A stretch of 64,000 bases of DNA from Streptomyces indicus (GTDB lineage Bacteria; Actinomycetota; Actinomycetes; Streptomycetales; Streptomycetaceae), in assembly GCF_900100315.1 (NCBI RefSeq), contig NZ_FNFF01000003.1, positions 1 to 64,000 of the forward strand, read 5' to 3'. The position numbers were made by a program, and so were the translations under genes. Below are positions 1 through 9,181 of this stretch, piece after piece. The notes beneath the pieces were generated by a model that saw only the letters and a program-made list of their open reading frames with translations, searched no databases and was not told the origin of the DNA. Every line of letters starts with the position of its first letter. Positions within the stretch are counted from its first letter, which is position 1.

Positions 1-75
1 GGTTCATCGTTCGACTTGCATGTGTTAAGCACGCCGCCAGCGTTCGTCCTGAGCCAGGATCAAACTCTCCGTGAA
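1..75 (-). rRNA. rrs: 16S ribosomal RNA, 5' end only (partial)
   Basis: Read on the minus strand, this stretch gives the conserved 5' end of bacterial 16S rRNA, including the universal 27F primer site (AGAGTTTGATCCTGGCTCAG) near positions 51-70 and the following CGCTGGCGGCGTGCTTAACA block. The gene is transcribed leftward and runs off the window. The mature 5' end should lie close to position 75, where the TTCACGGAG start typical of Streptomyces is found. Confidence 0.97.
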
Positions 76-348
76 TGTGTACCCGTAATCGGGTTCCCAT
101 CCGCGTTGAGCGGAACAGTACGGCGGAATAAGCCGACTGTTCTCAGCGTCCTCGCTGATGTGCCATCCCAGTGGGATGGACTTTTTCAAAGGAACCGCGT
201 CCTCTCGAATGAGAGAGACGGGGTTGTCAATCTGGCGTTGACTTTTGGCACGCTGTTGAGTTCTCAAGGAACGGACGCTTCCTTTGTACTCACCCGCAGA
301 GATATTCTCTGGGGCTTTCCTCCGGGCTTCCCTTCGGTGTTTCAAACT
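76..348 (-). other. rRNA operon leader (transcribed spacer upstream of 16S)
   Basis: On the minus strand this is the leader between the candidate rrn promoter and 16S. It carries the conserved Streptomyces leader block TTGAGAACTCAACAGCGTG (its perfect 12-bp palindrome is at 256-267), which sits before rRNA genes in this genus and is thought to serve antitermination or processing. A second perfect stem, CCATCCCA-G-TGGGATGG at 163-179, is followed on the plus strand by a run of T; in the rRNA transcript it is most likely a processing stem. No protein-coding potential is seen. Confidence 0.75.
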
Positions 349-377
349 CTATCAGGCATTTTCTGTCTCTCTGACCA
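349..377 (-). promoter_or_regulatory. candidate rrn promoter
   Basis: On the minus strand TGGTCA (372-377) and TGATAG (349-354) are spaced by 17 bp, a fair match to a primary-sigma promoter. The -10 box lies in the CTGATAGAGTTTGAAACACC block that recurs upstream of Streptomyces rRNA genes. Other rrn promoters are likely further upstream, between 380 and 600, but I could not place them with confidence. Confidence 0.5.
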
Positions 378-656
378 CCCTCCCGCGAGCACGCGGAATC
401 AGATGGAGAGATAGGATCCAGCTTGATTGAGGCCGCCTGGGCCGGGCGCTTGAAGCGCTCCGTGGTCCCGGGCAGGAGTACGACAGTACATCTCGCTTCG
501 AGCGGACGCAAATCCGTGCCGGAAGGTCCTAGGTCCGTTGAACCGGGACTAGTTGTGCGGAAGCGGGACTTCTTATGACTTACGCTTCTGAACAGTGCGT
601 CGTCCAGGACAGGCAGTGACGGCGTGTACAGACTCTCCACCCCTGGGAGGCTCCTC

Positions 657-1106
657 ATGACGTCTGTGACGTCCCCCCTCGCCGGCCGGGCCATCGGGCT
701 CGCGGCCGTTCCCGACCCGGTGTTCTCCGGCGCGATGGTCGGCCCCGGCACTGCTATCGACCCCGTGCGTGAGGCCGGCGCGGCCGTCTCGCCCGTCGAT
801 GGCGTCGTTGTCTCGCTTCACCCGCACGCGTTCGTCGTCGTGGACAGTGAAGGGCACGGCGTGCTGACGCACCTGGGCATCGACACCGTTCAGCTCAACG
901 GCGAGGGCTTCGAGCTGCTCGTCAACAAGGGCGACACCGTGCAGCGCGGCCAGGCGGTCGTGCGCTGGGACCCCGCGGCCGTCGAGGCTGCCGGCAAGTC
1001 GCCGGTGTGCCCGATCGTGGCGCTCGAGGCCACGGCCGAGTCCCTGGCCGACGTCGTCGACGCTGCCGACGTGAAGGCCGGCGACGCTCTCTTCAGCTGG
1101 AAGTGA
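657..1106 (+). CDS. crr: PTS glucose-type EIIA component
   Basis: 149-aa cytosolic EIIA of the glucose/N-acetylglucosamine phosphotransferase family. It takes phosphate from HPr and passes it to a membrane EIIB/C partner. The family signature HLGIDTV holds the phosphorylated His72, and His57 in HPHAF is the supporting active-site histidine. The ATG at 657 is chosen because GGGAGG lies just upstream; the open frame extends further left to 624 but has no ribosome site there. ptsI follows after 77 bp on the same strand, so the two general PTS components form an operon, as in S. coelicolor (SCO1390-1391 from memory). HPr is not in this window. Confidence 0.93.
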   Translation: MTSVTSPLAGRAIGLAAVPDPVFSGAMVGPGTAIDPVREAGAAVSPVDGVVVSLHPHAFVVVDSEGHGVLTHLGIDTVQLNGEGFELLVNKGDTVQRGQAVVRWDPAAVEAAGKSPVCPIVALEATAESLADVVDAADVKAGDALFSWK

Positions 1107-1183
1107 CGTCATCGCCGCTGAGGGCGGCAGGTACGACATCCACCGCGGCGGCCCGGACCGTCGCAACTATCGGAGACGGTGAA

Positions 1184-2854
1184 ATGGAGACAACGCTGCG
1201 AGGCGTCGGCGTGAGCCACGGTGTGGCGATCGGCGAGGTTCGGCACATGGGCACGGCGGTACTCGAGCCGCCGGCCAAGCAGATTCCCGCGGAGGAGGCC
1301 GAGCGCGAACAGGGGCGCGCCCGGCAGGCGGTCGAGGCTGTGGCCGCCGATCTGAACGCGCGGGGCAATCTGGCCGGCGGCGAGGCGCAGGCGGTGCTCG
1401 AGGCGCAGGCCATGATCGCTCAGGACCCGGAGCTGATGGCCGACGTCGACCGTCGGATTGCTGTGGGCAGCACTGCTGAGCGCGGTGTCTACGACGCGTT
1501 CTCGCACTACCGCGAGCTGCTCGCGGGTGCCGGTGAGTACATGGCGGGTCGTGTGGCCGACCTCGACGACGTGCGGAACCGTATCGTCGCGCGGCTGCTG
1601 GGTGTGCCGATGCCGGGTGTGCCGGACAGCGACAAGCCGTATGTGCTGATCGCCCGTGACCTGGCGCCGGCCGACACCGCGCTGCTCGACCCGGCGCTCG
1701 TGCTCGGATTCGTGACCGAGGAGGGCGGGCCGACCAGCCACAGCGCCATCCTCGCGCGTGCGCTCGGTGTGCCCGCCGTCGTGGCGCTGCCCGGTGCGGG
1801 CGAGCTGCCCGAGGGCAAGGTCATCGCCGTGGACGGCAGCACCGGTGAGATCTTCGTCGAGCCGACCGCCGAGAAGCGGGCCGAGCTGGAGAAGGCCGCC
1901 GAGGAGCGCAAGGCGGCTCTGGCCGCTTCGTCCGGTCCCGGTGCCACGTCCGATGGTCACAAGGTGCCGCTGCTCGCCAACGTCGGTGGTCCGGCGGACG
2001 TGCCGGCGGCCGTCGAGGCGGGTGCCGAGGGTGTGGGTCTGTTCCGCACCGAGTTCCTGTTCCTGGACGACAGCAAGAAGGCGCCGTCCGAGGAGAAGCA
2101 GGTCGAGGCGTACCGCAAGGTGCTCGAGGCCTTCCCCGAGGGCCGTGTGGTCGTGCGGGTGCTCGACGCCGGTGCCGACAAGCCGCTGGACTTCCTGACG
2201 CCGGCCGATGAGCCGAACCCGGCGCTCGGTGTCCGTGGTCTGCGCACGCTGCTCGAGAACCCCGAGGTCATGCGGACGCAGCTGACCGCGCTGGCCAAGG
2301 CCTCCGAGGGCCTGCCGGTGTACCTCGAGGTCATGGCGCCGATGGTGGCCGACCGCGCCGACGCGAAGGCGTTCGCCGACGCGTGCCGTGCGGCCGGTCT
2401 GCAGGCCAAGTTCGGTGCGATGGTCGAGATCCCGTCGGCCGCGCTGCGTGCGCGTTCGGTGCTGCAGGAGGTCGAGTTCCTGTCGATCGGCACGAACGAC
2501 CTCGCGCAGTACACCTTCGCCGCCGACCGTCAGGTCGGTGCCGTCTCGCGTCTGCAGGACCCGTGGCAGCCGGCGCTGCTCGACCTGGTGGCGCTGTCGG
2601 CCGAGGCCGCGAAGGCCGAGGGCAAGAGCTGTGGCGTGTGCGGTGAGGCCGCGTCCGACCCGCTGCTCGCCTGTGTGCTGACCGGTCTGGGTGTGACCTC
2701 CCTGTCCATGGGTGCCGCGTCGATTCCGTATGTGCGGGCGACGCTCGCCAAGTACACGCTGGCCCAGTGCGAGCGTGCGGCGGCCGCCGCGCGTGCCGCG
2801 GAGTCGGCGGAGGAGGCCCGCGCCGCCGCGCAGGCCGTGCTGTCCGGCGAGTAA
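1184..2854 (+). CDS. ptsI: PTS enzyme I (phosphoenolpyruvate-protein phosphotransferase)
   Basis: 556 aa, the normal length for Streptomyces enzyme I. It autophosphorylates from PEP and phosphorylates HPr, the first step of all PTS sugar uptake. The phosphohistidine motif GGPTSHSAIL places the active His at 186; the PEP-binding C-terminal domain carries the LFRTEFLF motif near 286 and the catalytic Cys486 in CGVCGEAA. The ATG at 1184 has GGAGAC 7 bases upstream; the longer open frame from 1007 overlaps crr and would add an arginine-rich, non-homologous leader. The gene ends at a strong terminator (2873-2916). Confidence 0.95.
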   Translation: METTLRGVGVSHGVAIGEVRHMGTAVLEPPAKQIPAEEAEREQGRARQAVEAVAADLNARGNLAGGEAQAVLEAQAMIAQDPELMADVDRRIAVGSTAERGVYDAFSHYRELLAGAGEYMAGRVADLDDVRNRIVARLLGVPMPGVPDSDKPYVLIARDLAPADTALLDPALVLGFVTEEGGPTSHSAILARALGVPAVVALPGAGELPEGKVIAVDGSTGEIFVEPTAEKRAELEKAAEERKAALAASSGPGATSDGHKVPLLANVGGPADVPAAVEAGAEGVGLFRTEFLFLDDSKKAPSEEKQVEAYRKVLEAFPEGRVVVRVLDAGADKPLDFLTPADEPNPALGVRGLRTLLENPEVMRTQLTALAKASEGLPVYLEVMAPMVADRADAKAFADACRAAGLQAKFGAMVEIPSAALRARSVLQEVEFLSIGTNDLAQYTFAADRQVGAVSRLQDPWQPALLDLVALSAEAAKAEGKSCGVCGEAASDPLLACVLTGLGVTSLSMGAASIPYVRATLAKYTLAQCERAAAAARAAESAEEARAAAQAVLSGE

Positions 2855-2872
2855 GCCTGAGCCGAGTGCTGT

Positions 2873-2916
2873 CCGGAGGGCGTCCCACCACACGGTGGGG
2901 CGCCCTCCGGGCTTTT
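2873..2916 (+). terminator. intrinsic terminator of crr-ptsI
   Basis: A long near-perfect hairpin: left arm 2873-2889 (ccggagggcgtcccacc), loop acac, right arm 2894-2910, followed by GCTTTT. One G-U pair in the stem. It lies 18 bp after the ptsI stop and also separates it from the converging gene on the minus strand. Confidence 0.85.
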
Positions 2917-2952
2917 CGGCGGAGGGTGCGGGGCCTCCTCCGCGGGGTGCGC

Positions 2953-3846
2953 TCAGTGCGCGTGACCCTCGAATGGCCCCAGGTCGGGTGCCGCGCAGTA
3001 GTCGACCCCGGATTCGGGTGGCAGCGGCTCTCCCGAGTCGACATCCGTGCAGTACGCGTCGAAGACCTCTGCCGCGGTGAGCGGCAGGAGCAACTCGCCG
3101 CGCAGGCGCCAGCCTTGGACGCGGTCGTGGGTGCCGGGGCGGCGGGTGCGGACGACGAGGCCGCCGGCGCTCCGGGTGGCGAGGGCCACCGCGAGCACCG
3201 AGGTGAAGTGCAGGGCCGCGTCCTCGTCGAGGTGGATTCGGCCGTCAGGGTCGGTGGCGGCGTGCAACGCCGCGGTCAGGTCGTGTGTGGGCAGCGGGGT
3301 GCTGCACACCAGGTGGTGCGTGCCGTGCGCGATGGCGTCGAGGACCTGGGTAAGGAGGGCGGCGGCCCGGGCGAAGGCGGCGCGGCCGATGTCCTGGCCG
3401 CAGTCGGCGCAGTCGCCGATGCCGGCGAGGACTGAGCTCGCGTACTCCCAGGTCGACTGGCGGACCGCTTCGTCGATCAGGGCGGGTACGAGGGTGGCCA
3501 GCGGGCTGCCGTCATAGGTGACGGTGGCGCCCTGCGCGGCGAGGTCCGCGGTGAAGCTGCTGCGGCTGGCCGGCCGGTCCGGGTCGAGGGCCGCCTCCGC
3601 GCAGAACTCCTCGTACTCCTCGGGGTCGAAGAGGGCCAGGGTCGTGTGTCTGCCCTGGGCGTCGAGGGATTTCAGCAGGCCCTCGACCTCGCGGAGGTAG
3701 GAGCCGTGGTCGTCGAAGGCGAAGGTGCGGTAGTGCCGCATCGCCGCGAAGTCCTCCGCGTCGGTGATGAGGCCGATGGTGCCGGCGACCTCGCGGCGCA
3801 GGGAGCGCCGCATCCTGTCGTTCCGTACCTGCGTGGTGTGTGTCAT
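2953..3846 (-). CDS. conserved actinomycete protein of unknown function
   Basis: 297 aa, soluble, no signal peptide or membrane segment. I do not recognise a family. The middle has a CADCG pair of cysteines (around residue 145) and a final third rich in charged loops ending in acidic, proline-rich sequence. The start is taken at 3846 (MTHTTQVRND) because AGGGGGA sits 7 bases upstream; an upstream in-frame ATG at 3873 has no ribosome site. It converges on ptsI and lies downstream of the acetoacetyl-CoA synthetase gene on the same strand, but with an 88-bp gap, so it may have its own promoter. Confidence 0.75.
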   Translation of the reverse strand: MTHTTQVRNDRMRRSLRREVAGTIGLITDAEDFAAMRHYRTFAFDDHGSYLREVEGLLKSLDAQGRHTTLALFDPEEYEEFCAEAALDPDRPASRSSFTADLAAQGATVTYDGSPLATLVPALIDEAVRQSTWEYASSVLAGIGDCADCGQDIGRAAFARAAALLTQVLDAIAHGTHHLVCSTPLPTHDLTAALHAATDPDGRIHLDEDAALHFTSVLAVALATRSAGGLVVRTRRPGTHDRVQGWRLRGELLLPLTAAEVFDAYCTDVDSGEPLPPESGVDYCAAPDLGPFEGHAH

Positions 3847-3934
3847 GCGTCCCCCTGAACACGAAGCGGTCAATGCTCACTCACCGTAATCGGCGGCACT
3901 GACATCGGTGTTCAGGGGGAAGCCGGAGGTCGGG

Positions 3935-5905
3935 TCAGGCGCGGCGTCGGGCGGCCAGGTCGGCGTAGAACTCGAGGAGTTCGAGGTTGTCGACCGAGCC
4001 GGGGTTGACGGCCTTGTCGAGCGGGGCTCCCTGGAGCAGGCGCTTGACCGGGACCTCGATGCGCTTGCCCGTGAGGGTGTGCGGGACGCCGGGGGCCTCG
4101 ATGATCTCGTCGGGCACATGGCGCGGGGAGCACGCTTCGCGGATGGTCTGCTTGATCTTCGTACGAAGGTCGTCGTCGAGGACCGCGCCGGGTGCGAGGT
4201 GGACGAACAGGGGCATCCAGTAGCCGCCGTCGGGCTGTTCGATGCCGATGACGAGGGATTCGCGGATTTCGGGGAGGCGTTCGACGGCCTCGTAGATGTC
4301 GGCGGAGCCCATGCGGACTCCCCCGCGGTTCAGCGTCGAGTCGGAGCGGCCGTGGATGATCACGGAGCCGCGGTCGGTGATCGTGATCCAGTCGCCGTGG
4401 CGCCAGACGCCGGGATACGTGTCGAAGTAGCTGTCGTGGTAGCGGCTGCCGTCGGGGTCGTTCCAGAAGTGGATCGGCATGGACGGCATGGGGTTGGTGA
4501 CGACCAGTTCACCGACCTCGCCGATGAGGGGCTTGCCCTGGGGGTCCCAGGACTGGAGGTCGGTGCCGAGGCCGGGGGCCTGGAGCTCGCCGATGTGGAC
4601 CGGGAGGGTCGGCACCGCGCCGGCAAAGCAGGAGCAGACGTCGGTGCCGCCGGAGACCGAGGCGATCCAGAGGTCTTCGCGGACCTCGTCGTGCAGCCAG
4701 CGGAAGCCGTCCGGGGGCAGCGGGGAGCCGGTGGTGGCGACGCACTGGATGCGCGAGAGGTCGTGGTCGCGGCCGGGGTGGACGCCGGCCTTGCGGCAGG
4801 CCATGACGTACGCGGCGGAGGTGCCGAACAGGGTGGCGCCGGTCTTCTCGGCGACGGCCCACTGGGCGCCGGTGTCGGGGTAGCCGGGGCTGCCGTCGTA
4901 GAGGATCACCGTGGTGCCGGTGAGGAGGCCGGAGACGAGGAAGTTCCACATCATCCAGCCGGTGGAGGTGTACCAGAAGAAGCGGTCCTCGGGGCCGAGG
5001 TCGCAGTGCAGACCGAGCTGCTTGAAGTGCTCGACGAGGATGCCGCCCTGGGACTGGACGATGGCCTTCGGCAGGCCCGTCGTGCCGGAGGAGTAGAGGA
5101 CCCAGAGCGGGTGGTCGAAGGGGACCTGTGCGAAGACCGGCTCGGTGTCGGCCGCAGTGAGGGCGGCCCATTCGAGGGCGCCTTCGGGAGCCTCGGTGCC
5201 CAGGAGCGGGATGTGCACGACCGCACGCAGGGAGGGGAGTTCGGCGCGGAGCTCGGCGACCGTGTCGCGGCGGTCGTGCTCCTTGCCGCCGTAGCGGTAG
5301 CCATCGACGGTGAACAGGACGACGGGCTCGACCTGTTGGAAGCGGTCGAGGACGCTGCGGGCGCCGAAGTCGGGTGCGCAGGAGGTCCACACTGCGCCGA
5401 CGGCGGCGCTGGCAAGGAGGGCGACGACGGCCTGCGGGATGTTGGGCAGGTAGCCGCTGACGCGGTCGCCGGGACGGACGCCGAGTGCGCGCAGTTCGGC
5501 GGCGAGGGAGCCGACCTGGCGGCGGAGTTCGGACCAGGAGACCGGGCGCTGTTCGTGGGTCTCGTCCACGCAGACGAGGGCCGGCTCGTCGGGGCGGTCC
5601 GCGGCCGTGCGCAGGGCGTGTTCCGCGTAGTTGAGGGTGGCGCCGGGGAACCACCGGGCACCGGGCATGGAGCGGTCGCCGAGTACGCGCTCGTACGGGG
5701 TCGAGAAGCGGATGTCGAACCATTCGACGACGGCCTGCCAGAACGCCTCGAGGTCCCTGACCGACCACTGGTGCAGGGCCTCGTATCCCCCTTCGGCGGG
5801 CGCGCCGTGGTGGGCGGCGGCCCAGCTCTGGAAGCGGGTGACGCGGGCGGCGGCGATCCGGGCCTCGTCGGGCTGCCACAGAGGCTGCGGTGCGGCGGTG
5901 GACAT
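3935..5905 (-). CDS. aacS: acetoacetyl-CoA synthetase
   Basis: 656 aa, ANL superfamily, matching full-length acetoacetate-CoA ligases (about 650 aa). It activates acetoacetate with ATP and CoA to acetoacetyl-CoA in the cytosol. The adenylation motif YSSGTTGLPK is at 271-280; the C-terminal LTGKRIEVPVK segment carries the catalytic lysine, Lys614. In S. lividans the corresponding lysine is known to be acetylated and switched off by a protein acetyltransferase, so the same control is likely here. The ATG at 5905 has GGGAGCC upstream; the open frame continues far to the right, but only as a high-GC artefact. GH31 is transcribed divergently. Confidence 0.93.
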   Translation of the reverse strand: MSTAAPQPLWQPDEARIAAARVTRFQSWAAAHHGAPAEGGYEALHQWSVRDLEAFWQAVVEWFDIRFSTPYERVLGDRSMPGARWFPGATLNYAEHALRTAADRPDEPALVCVDETHEQRPVSWSELRRQVGSLAAELRALGVRPGDRVSGYLPNIPQAVVALLASAAVGAVWTSCAPDFGARSVLDRFQQVEPVVLFTVDGYRYGGKEHDRRDTVAELRAELPSLRAVVHIPLLGTEAPEGALEWAALTAADTEPVFAQVPFDHPLWVLYSSGTTGLPKAIVQSQGGILVEHFKQLGLHCDLGPEDRFFWYTSTGWMMWNFLVSGLLTGTTVILYDGSPGYPDTGAQWAVAEKTGATLFGTSAAYVMACRKAGVHPGRDHDLSRIQCVATTGSPLPPDGFRWLHDEVREDLWIASVSGGTDVCSCFAGAVPTLPVHIGELQAPGLGTDLQSWDPQGKPLIGEVGELVVTNPMPSMPIHFWNDPDGSRYHDSYFDTYPGVWRHGDWITITDRGSVIIHGRSDSTLNRGGVRMGSADIYEAVERLPEIRESLVIGIEQPDGGYWMPLFVHLAPGAVLDDDLRTKIKQTIREACSPRHVPDEIIEAPGVPHTLTGKRIEVPVKRLLQGAPLDKAVNPGSVDNLELLEFYADLAARRRA

Positions 5906-6241
5906 GGTGCGGCTCCCAAGCGGTACGCGGTGTTGGCGCGGTGGGCGTGGACCGCACGTGCACCGGGTCGACGGTCCATCGTGCGGCTGGGTCGGTGGTG
6001 CGATCAGGTCGATCGGAACACGTCGGCCGGAACACGGTGCGGCTGACAGGGACGATGCCACGTGATCGACTTCCGCACCATAGTGGTCTCCCACACGTCC
6101 GTGGCGTCCGGGGCGCGGGTGGGTGGTGGTGCGCCACAGCGGCGGGGCGTGCGGCTCCCGCGTGAAGATGTGCTCCCGTCCCGGGTGAACGGCAGTTGAA
6201 CCCCCCTTGTGCGCGGCCTCTGCGGTGACAGGGTGAGCGGT
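5906..6241. promoter_or_regulatory. divergent intergenic region, aacS / GH31
   Basis: 336 bp between two divergent start codons with no plausible gene. It must hold both promoters. I see short inverted repeats (ACCA-TAG-TGGT near 6078 and CCAC-ACGTCC-GTGG near 6092) but no convincing -35/-10 pair and no known operator. Confidence 0.4.
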
Positions 6242-8599
6242 ATGAACGGTCACGATCTGGTGCGCTCGGTACGAGCTGTCGGCATGGTGGGAACCGCTCA
6301 GGGGCTGCGGGCGGTGCGCGCGGCCTGGCGCAGGCAGCGGGCCGATGCGGCCGGGCTGCCGCGACGGGGCGCCGAGCGGGCGCGGGTCCCTGGCCCGGTG
6401 ACCGGGGTCGAGCCGGGGCCCGGCGGCGGTGTGGTGCGGTTCGCGCGGTCCGAACTGCGGGTGTGTGTGACCGGGGGCGGTGCCGTCTTCTGGGGTTGGG
6501 ACGGCGCGGAGCCTGATCCCTCGTACGCGCTGTCGGGGCTGCGCGGCGAGCCGGACCCGCGGGCGTTCCTTGAGCCGGACAAGGACGGCGGCTGGCGGGT
6601 GGTGTCGGAGCGGGTCACCGTGGTGGTGTCGCGGCACGGCACGGTCGAGGTGCGCACCCCGGGCGGTGTGGTGCTGCGCCGGGATCTGCCGCCGCGCTGG
6701 TGGGAGCCCGCGAACGGGGGCGGGGCGCGGTGGGTGCAGCGGTCCGAAGTGGCCGCCGACGCGCGGTTCTTCGGGCTCGGCGGGCGGGCGGCTGGGCCGC
6801 GGCTGCCGGACGGGACGTACCGGCTGTGGAACACGGATCCGGGCGGCTCGTTCAAGCCGGGGGACGATCCGCTGTATCTGACGATGCCCGTGCAGATGGT
6901 GGTGGCGGACGCGGGGACGCATCTGGTCTTCCACGACAATTCCTGGGACGGCAGCGTCACGCTGCGCGAGGGCGAGGAGGGGGCGGGGTCGGGGCACGAC
7001 CGGCCCGGCACGTCCGAACTCCGCATGGACGGCGGGCCGTTGCGCTGCTGGGTGGTGGTCGGGACGCCCTCGCGGGTGCTCCAGGCCTGGGCCTCGCTGA
7101 CCGGGGCGCCGGCGGTGCCGCCCTCCTGGGCGCTCGGGTATCAGCACGCGCGGTGGGGGTTCGGATCGGCCGCGGAGGTGCGGCGGGTGGTCGCCGGATA
7201 CCGCGAGCGCGAGCTTCCGCTGGACGCGGTGCACCTCGACATCGACCACTACGACGCGCACCAGGTGTTCACCGTCGACCGTGAGCACTTCCCCGAACTG
7301 CCGAAGCTCGCCGAGGAGTTGAGGGCGCAGGGGACGCGGCTCGTGTCGATCGTCGATCCGGCCGTGAAGGCCGAGCCCGGGAACGCGCTGTTCGACTCGG
7401 GCAGGGCCGAGGACGCGTTCGTACGGGATGCGCGGCGCCGGCTCGTACGCGGGGTGGTGTGGCCGGGTGAGTCCGTGTACCCCGATTTCACCGCGCCGCA
7501 TGTGCGGGCCTGGTGGGGTCGGCAGTACGCCGAGCGGCTCGGCCAGGGGTTCTCCGGGTTCTGGCACGACATGAACGAGCCGGTGTCGTTCGTCGCGTTC
7601 GGCGATCCGTCGCTGCCGCGGTCGGCGCGGCACGCGCTGGACGGGCGCGGGGGCGATCACCGCGAGGCGCACAACGTCTACGGGCTGTGCATGGCGCGGG
7701 CCGCGTACGAGGGGCTGTGCGAACTGCGGCCCCGGGAGCGGCCGTTCCTGTTCTCGCGCTCGGGGTGGGCGGGGATGCAGCGGTACGGCGGCACCTGGTC
7801 CGGGGATGTCGAGACGAGCTGGGCGGGGCTGCGGGCCTCGCTGGCGCTGGTGATCGGCCTCGGGCTGTGCGGGGTGCCGTATTCCGGGCCGGATGTGGGC
7901 GGGTTCGACGGGCGGCCGTCGGCGGAGCTGTATCTGCGGTGGTTCCAGCTGGGGGCCTGGCTGCCGTTGTTCCGTACGCACTCGGCGATGAACGCCGGGC
8001 GGCGGGAGCCGTGGACGTACGGGGACGAGGTGCTCGGGCACGCGCGGGCGGCGCTGCGGGAACGCAGGCGGCTGCACCCGTACTTCGTGACGCTCTCCCA
8101 GCTCGCCCACCGCACCGGGGCGCCGTATGTGCGGCCGTTGTGGTGGTCGGCTCCGGAGGACCGGGCGCTGCGGGACTGCGACGACGCGTTTCTGCTCGGG
8201 GACGCGTTCCTGGTGGCTCCGGTGTTCGAGCCGGGCGCGGACCGGCGTGCGGTGCGGCTGCCGCGCGGGCTCTGGTACGACACGGCGACCGGGCAGGCGT
8301 ACGAGGGACCGGGGCAGGTGCTGCTCGACGCGCCCGCATCCCGGATCCCCGTGCTCGCCCGGGCGGGCACCGTGGTGCCGGTGCTCGGGGACGACGGGGA
8401 GGTCGAGCTGGAGGTGTGGGCGCCGATGCGGGGGCGTACGGGCGGTGGGCTCGTCGTGCGCGATCCCGGCGACGGGTGGGAGCGGGGCGAGGTCGAGCGC
8501 TATGTGACGCGGTGGAAGAACGACCGGGTGGTCGTGGTCCGCGAGACGGCCACAGGAATCGTGGATGTCACGGGGACGGTGCGGGTTCGAGGGGTGTGA
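6242..8599 (+). CDS. glycoside hydrolase family 31 (alpha-glucosidase/alpha-xylosidase type)
   Basis: About 785 aa, a retaining alpha-glycosidase of GH31. The catalytic nucleophile is Asp443 in the signature WHDMNEP and the acid/base is Asp522 in WSGDVETSW; both fit the family. There is no signal peptide, so it should act in the cytosol on imported alpha-glucosides or xylosides; substrate cannot be fixed from sequence. The start is uncertain: ATG 6242 is used, with GTG at 6233 or 6209 possible and no strong ribosome site. Its last 32 bases overlap the 3' end of the converging GNAT gene. Confidence 0.88.
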   Translation: MNGHDLVRSVRAVGMVGTAQGLRAVRAAWRRQRADAAGLPRRGAERARVPGPVTGVEPGPGGGVVRFARSELRVCVTGGGAVFWGWDGAEPDPSYALSGLRGEPDPRAFLEPDKDGGWRVVSERVTVVVSRHGTVEVRTPGGVVLRRDLPPRWWEPANGGGARWVQRSEVAADARFFGLGGRAAGPRLPDGTYRLWNTDPGGSFKPGDDPLYLTMPVQMVVADAGTHLVFHDNSWDGSVTLREGEEGAGSGHDRPGTSELRMDGGPLRCWVVVGTPSRVLQAWASLTGAPAVPPSWALGYQHARWGFGSAAEVRRVVAGYRERELPLDAVHLDIDHYDAHQVFTVDREHFPELPKLAEELRAQGTRLVSIVDPAVKAEPGNALFDSGRAEDAFVRDARRRLVRGVVWPGESVYPDFTAPHVRAWWGRQYAERLGQGFSGFWHDMNEPVSFVAFGDPSLPRSARHALDGRGGDHREAHNVYGLCMARAAYEGLCELRPRERPFLFSRSGWAGMQRYGGTWSGDVETSWAGLRASLALVIGLGLCGVPYSGPDVGGFDGRPSAELYLRWFQLGAWLPLFRTHSAMNAGRREPWTYGDEVLGHARAALRERRRLHPYFVTLSQLAHRTGAPYVRPLWWSAPEDRALRDCDDAFLLGDAFLVAPVFEPGADRRAVRLPRGLWYDTATGQAYEGPGQVLLDAPASRIPVLARAGTVVPVLGDDGEVELEVWAPMRGRTGGGLVVRDPGDGWERGEVERYVTRWKNDRVVVVRETATGIVDVTGTVRVRGV

Positions 8600-9158
8600 G
8601 GGGCGGGGACGGCGAATCGTCGGGCTTCGCTGCCGTTGTGGCTGGGGTTGCCGTTGCCGACAGGTCGAACCACAGCTCCGGACGCTCCCAGGTGACCTTG
8701 GGCGGACTGGCCGGGAGGGTGCCGGTGCGGCGGGCGCCCAGCGCGCGGTAGAAGCCTTCCGACGGCGGGTGCGAGACGACCCGTACGCCGGGAAGCCCCG
8801 CCGCGCGGGCCTCGTCCAGCATGTGCGTGAGGAGGAGCCGGCCCGCGCCCCGGCCCTGGGCCTCGTCCGCGACGAAGGCCAGGTCCAGCTCGGGCGGCGA
8901 GCACACCAGCGCGTAGAAGCCGAGCAGGGTGCCGTGCGCGTCCTCGGCGAGGAACACGCGGTGGCGGGCCACGTAGTCGGGGGTCACGCGGTAGCCCTGG
9001 AGGATCGATGCGTACGCGCCCCGGTAGGCCCGCGACGCATGCATGAGGGCGGTCAGGGCATCGGCGTCCGCCGCTTCCGCGCGGCGTATAGCGGGCTGCT
9101 CGTGGAACTCCGGGCTCGTCATGCGTGGAGTATAGGGGTGCCAAGTATAGGGGTGCAT
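8568..9158 (-). CDS. GNAT family N-acetyltransferase
   Basis: 196 aa. The acetyl-CoA-binding motif is visible as DEAQGRGAGRLLLTHML, preceded by the beta-strand LDLAFVA and followed by the FYRALGARRTG motif, so this is a complete single GNAT domain. Substrate unknown. Two starts compete: ATG 9158, with AAGGGGTG 10 bases upstream and 23 bp after the Nudix stop, suggesting co-translation; or ATG 9122, which would remove an odd duplicated HPYTW-HPYTP leader encoded by a 15-bp tandem repeat. The C-terminal 25 residues are a Pro/Thr/Ala-rich tail. Its 3' end overlaps the GH31 stop region. Confidence 0.85.
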   Translation of the reverse strand: MHPYTWHPYTPRMTSPEFHEQPAIRRAEAADADALTALMHASRAYRGAYASILQGYRVTPDYVARHRVFLAEDAHGTLLGFYALVCSPPELDLAFVADEAQGRGAGRLLLTHMLDEARAAGLPGVRVVSHPPSEGFYRALGARRTGTLPASPPKVTWERPELWFDLSATATPATTAAKPDDSPSPPLTPLEPAPSP

Positions 9159-9181
9159 ATGCCGTTCACCCCTTACTCAGG

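Noticed and set aside
163..186. Plus-strand intrinsic terminator (CCATCCCA-G-TGGGATGG then ACTTTTT)
   Set aside because: The hairpin is real, but the transcribed strand is minus and it lies inside the rRNA leader, where a processing stem is more likely than a plus-strand terminator.
524..537. AGGTCCTAGGTCC upstream of crr as a DasR-binding (dre) site
   Set aside because: It recalls the TGGTCTAGACCA core, but matches it poorly on both sides and is a direct rather than an inverted repeat. DasR control of crr-ptsI is known in S. coelicolor, but I cannot point to a site here.
3908..6046. 712-aa open frame antisense to the acetoacetyl-CoA synthetase gene
   Set aside because: It is a high-GC shadow: no recognisable domain, Gly/Val/Asp-rich composition, and no ribosome site.
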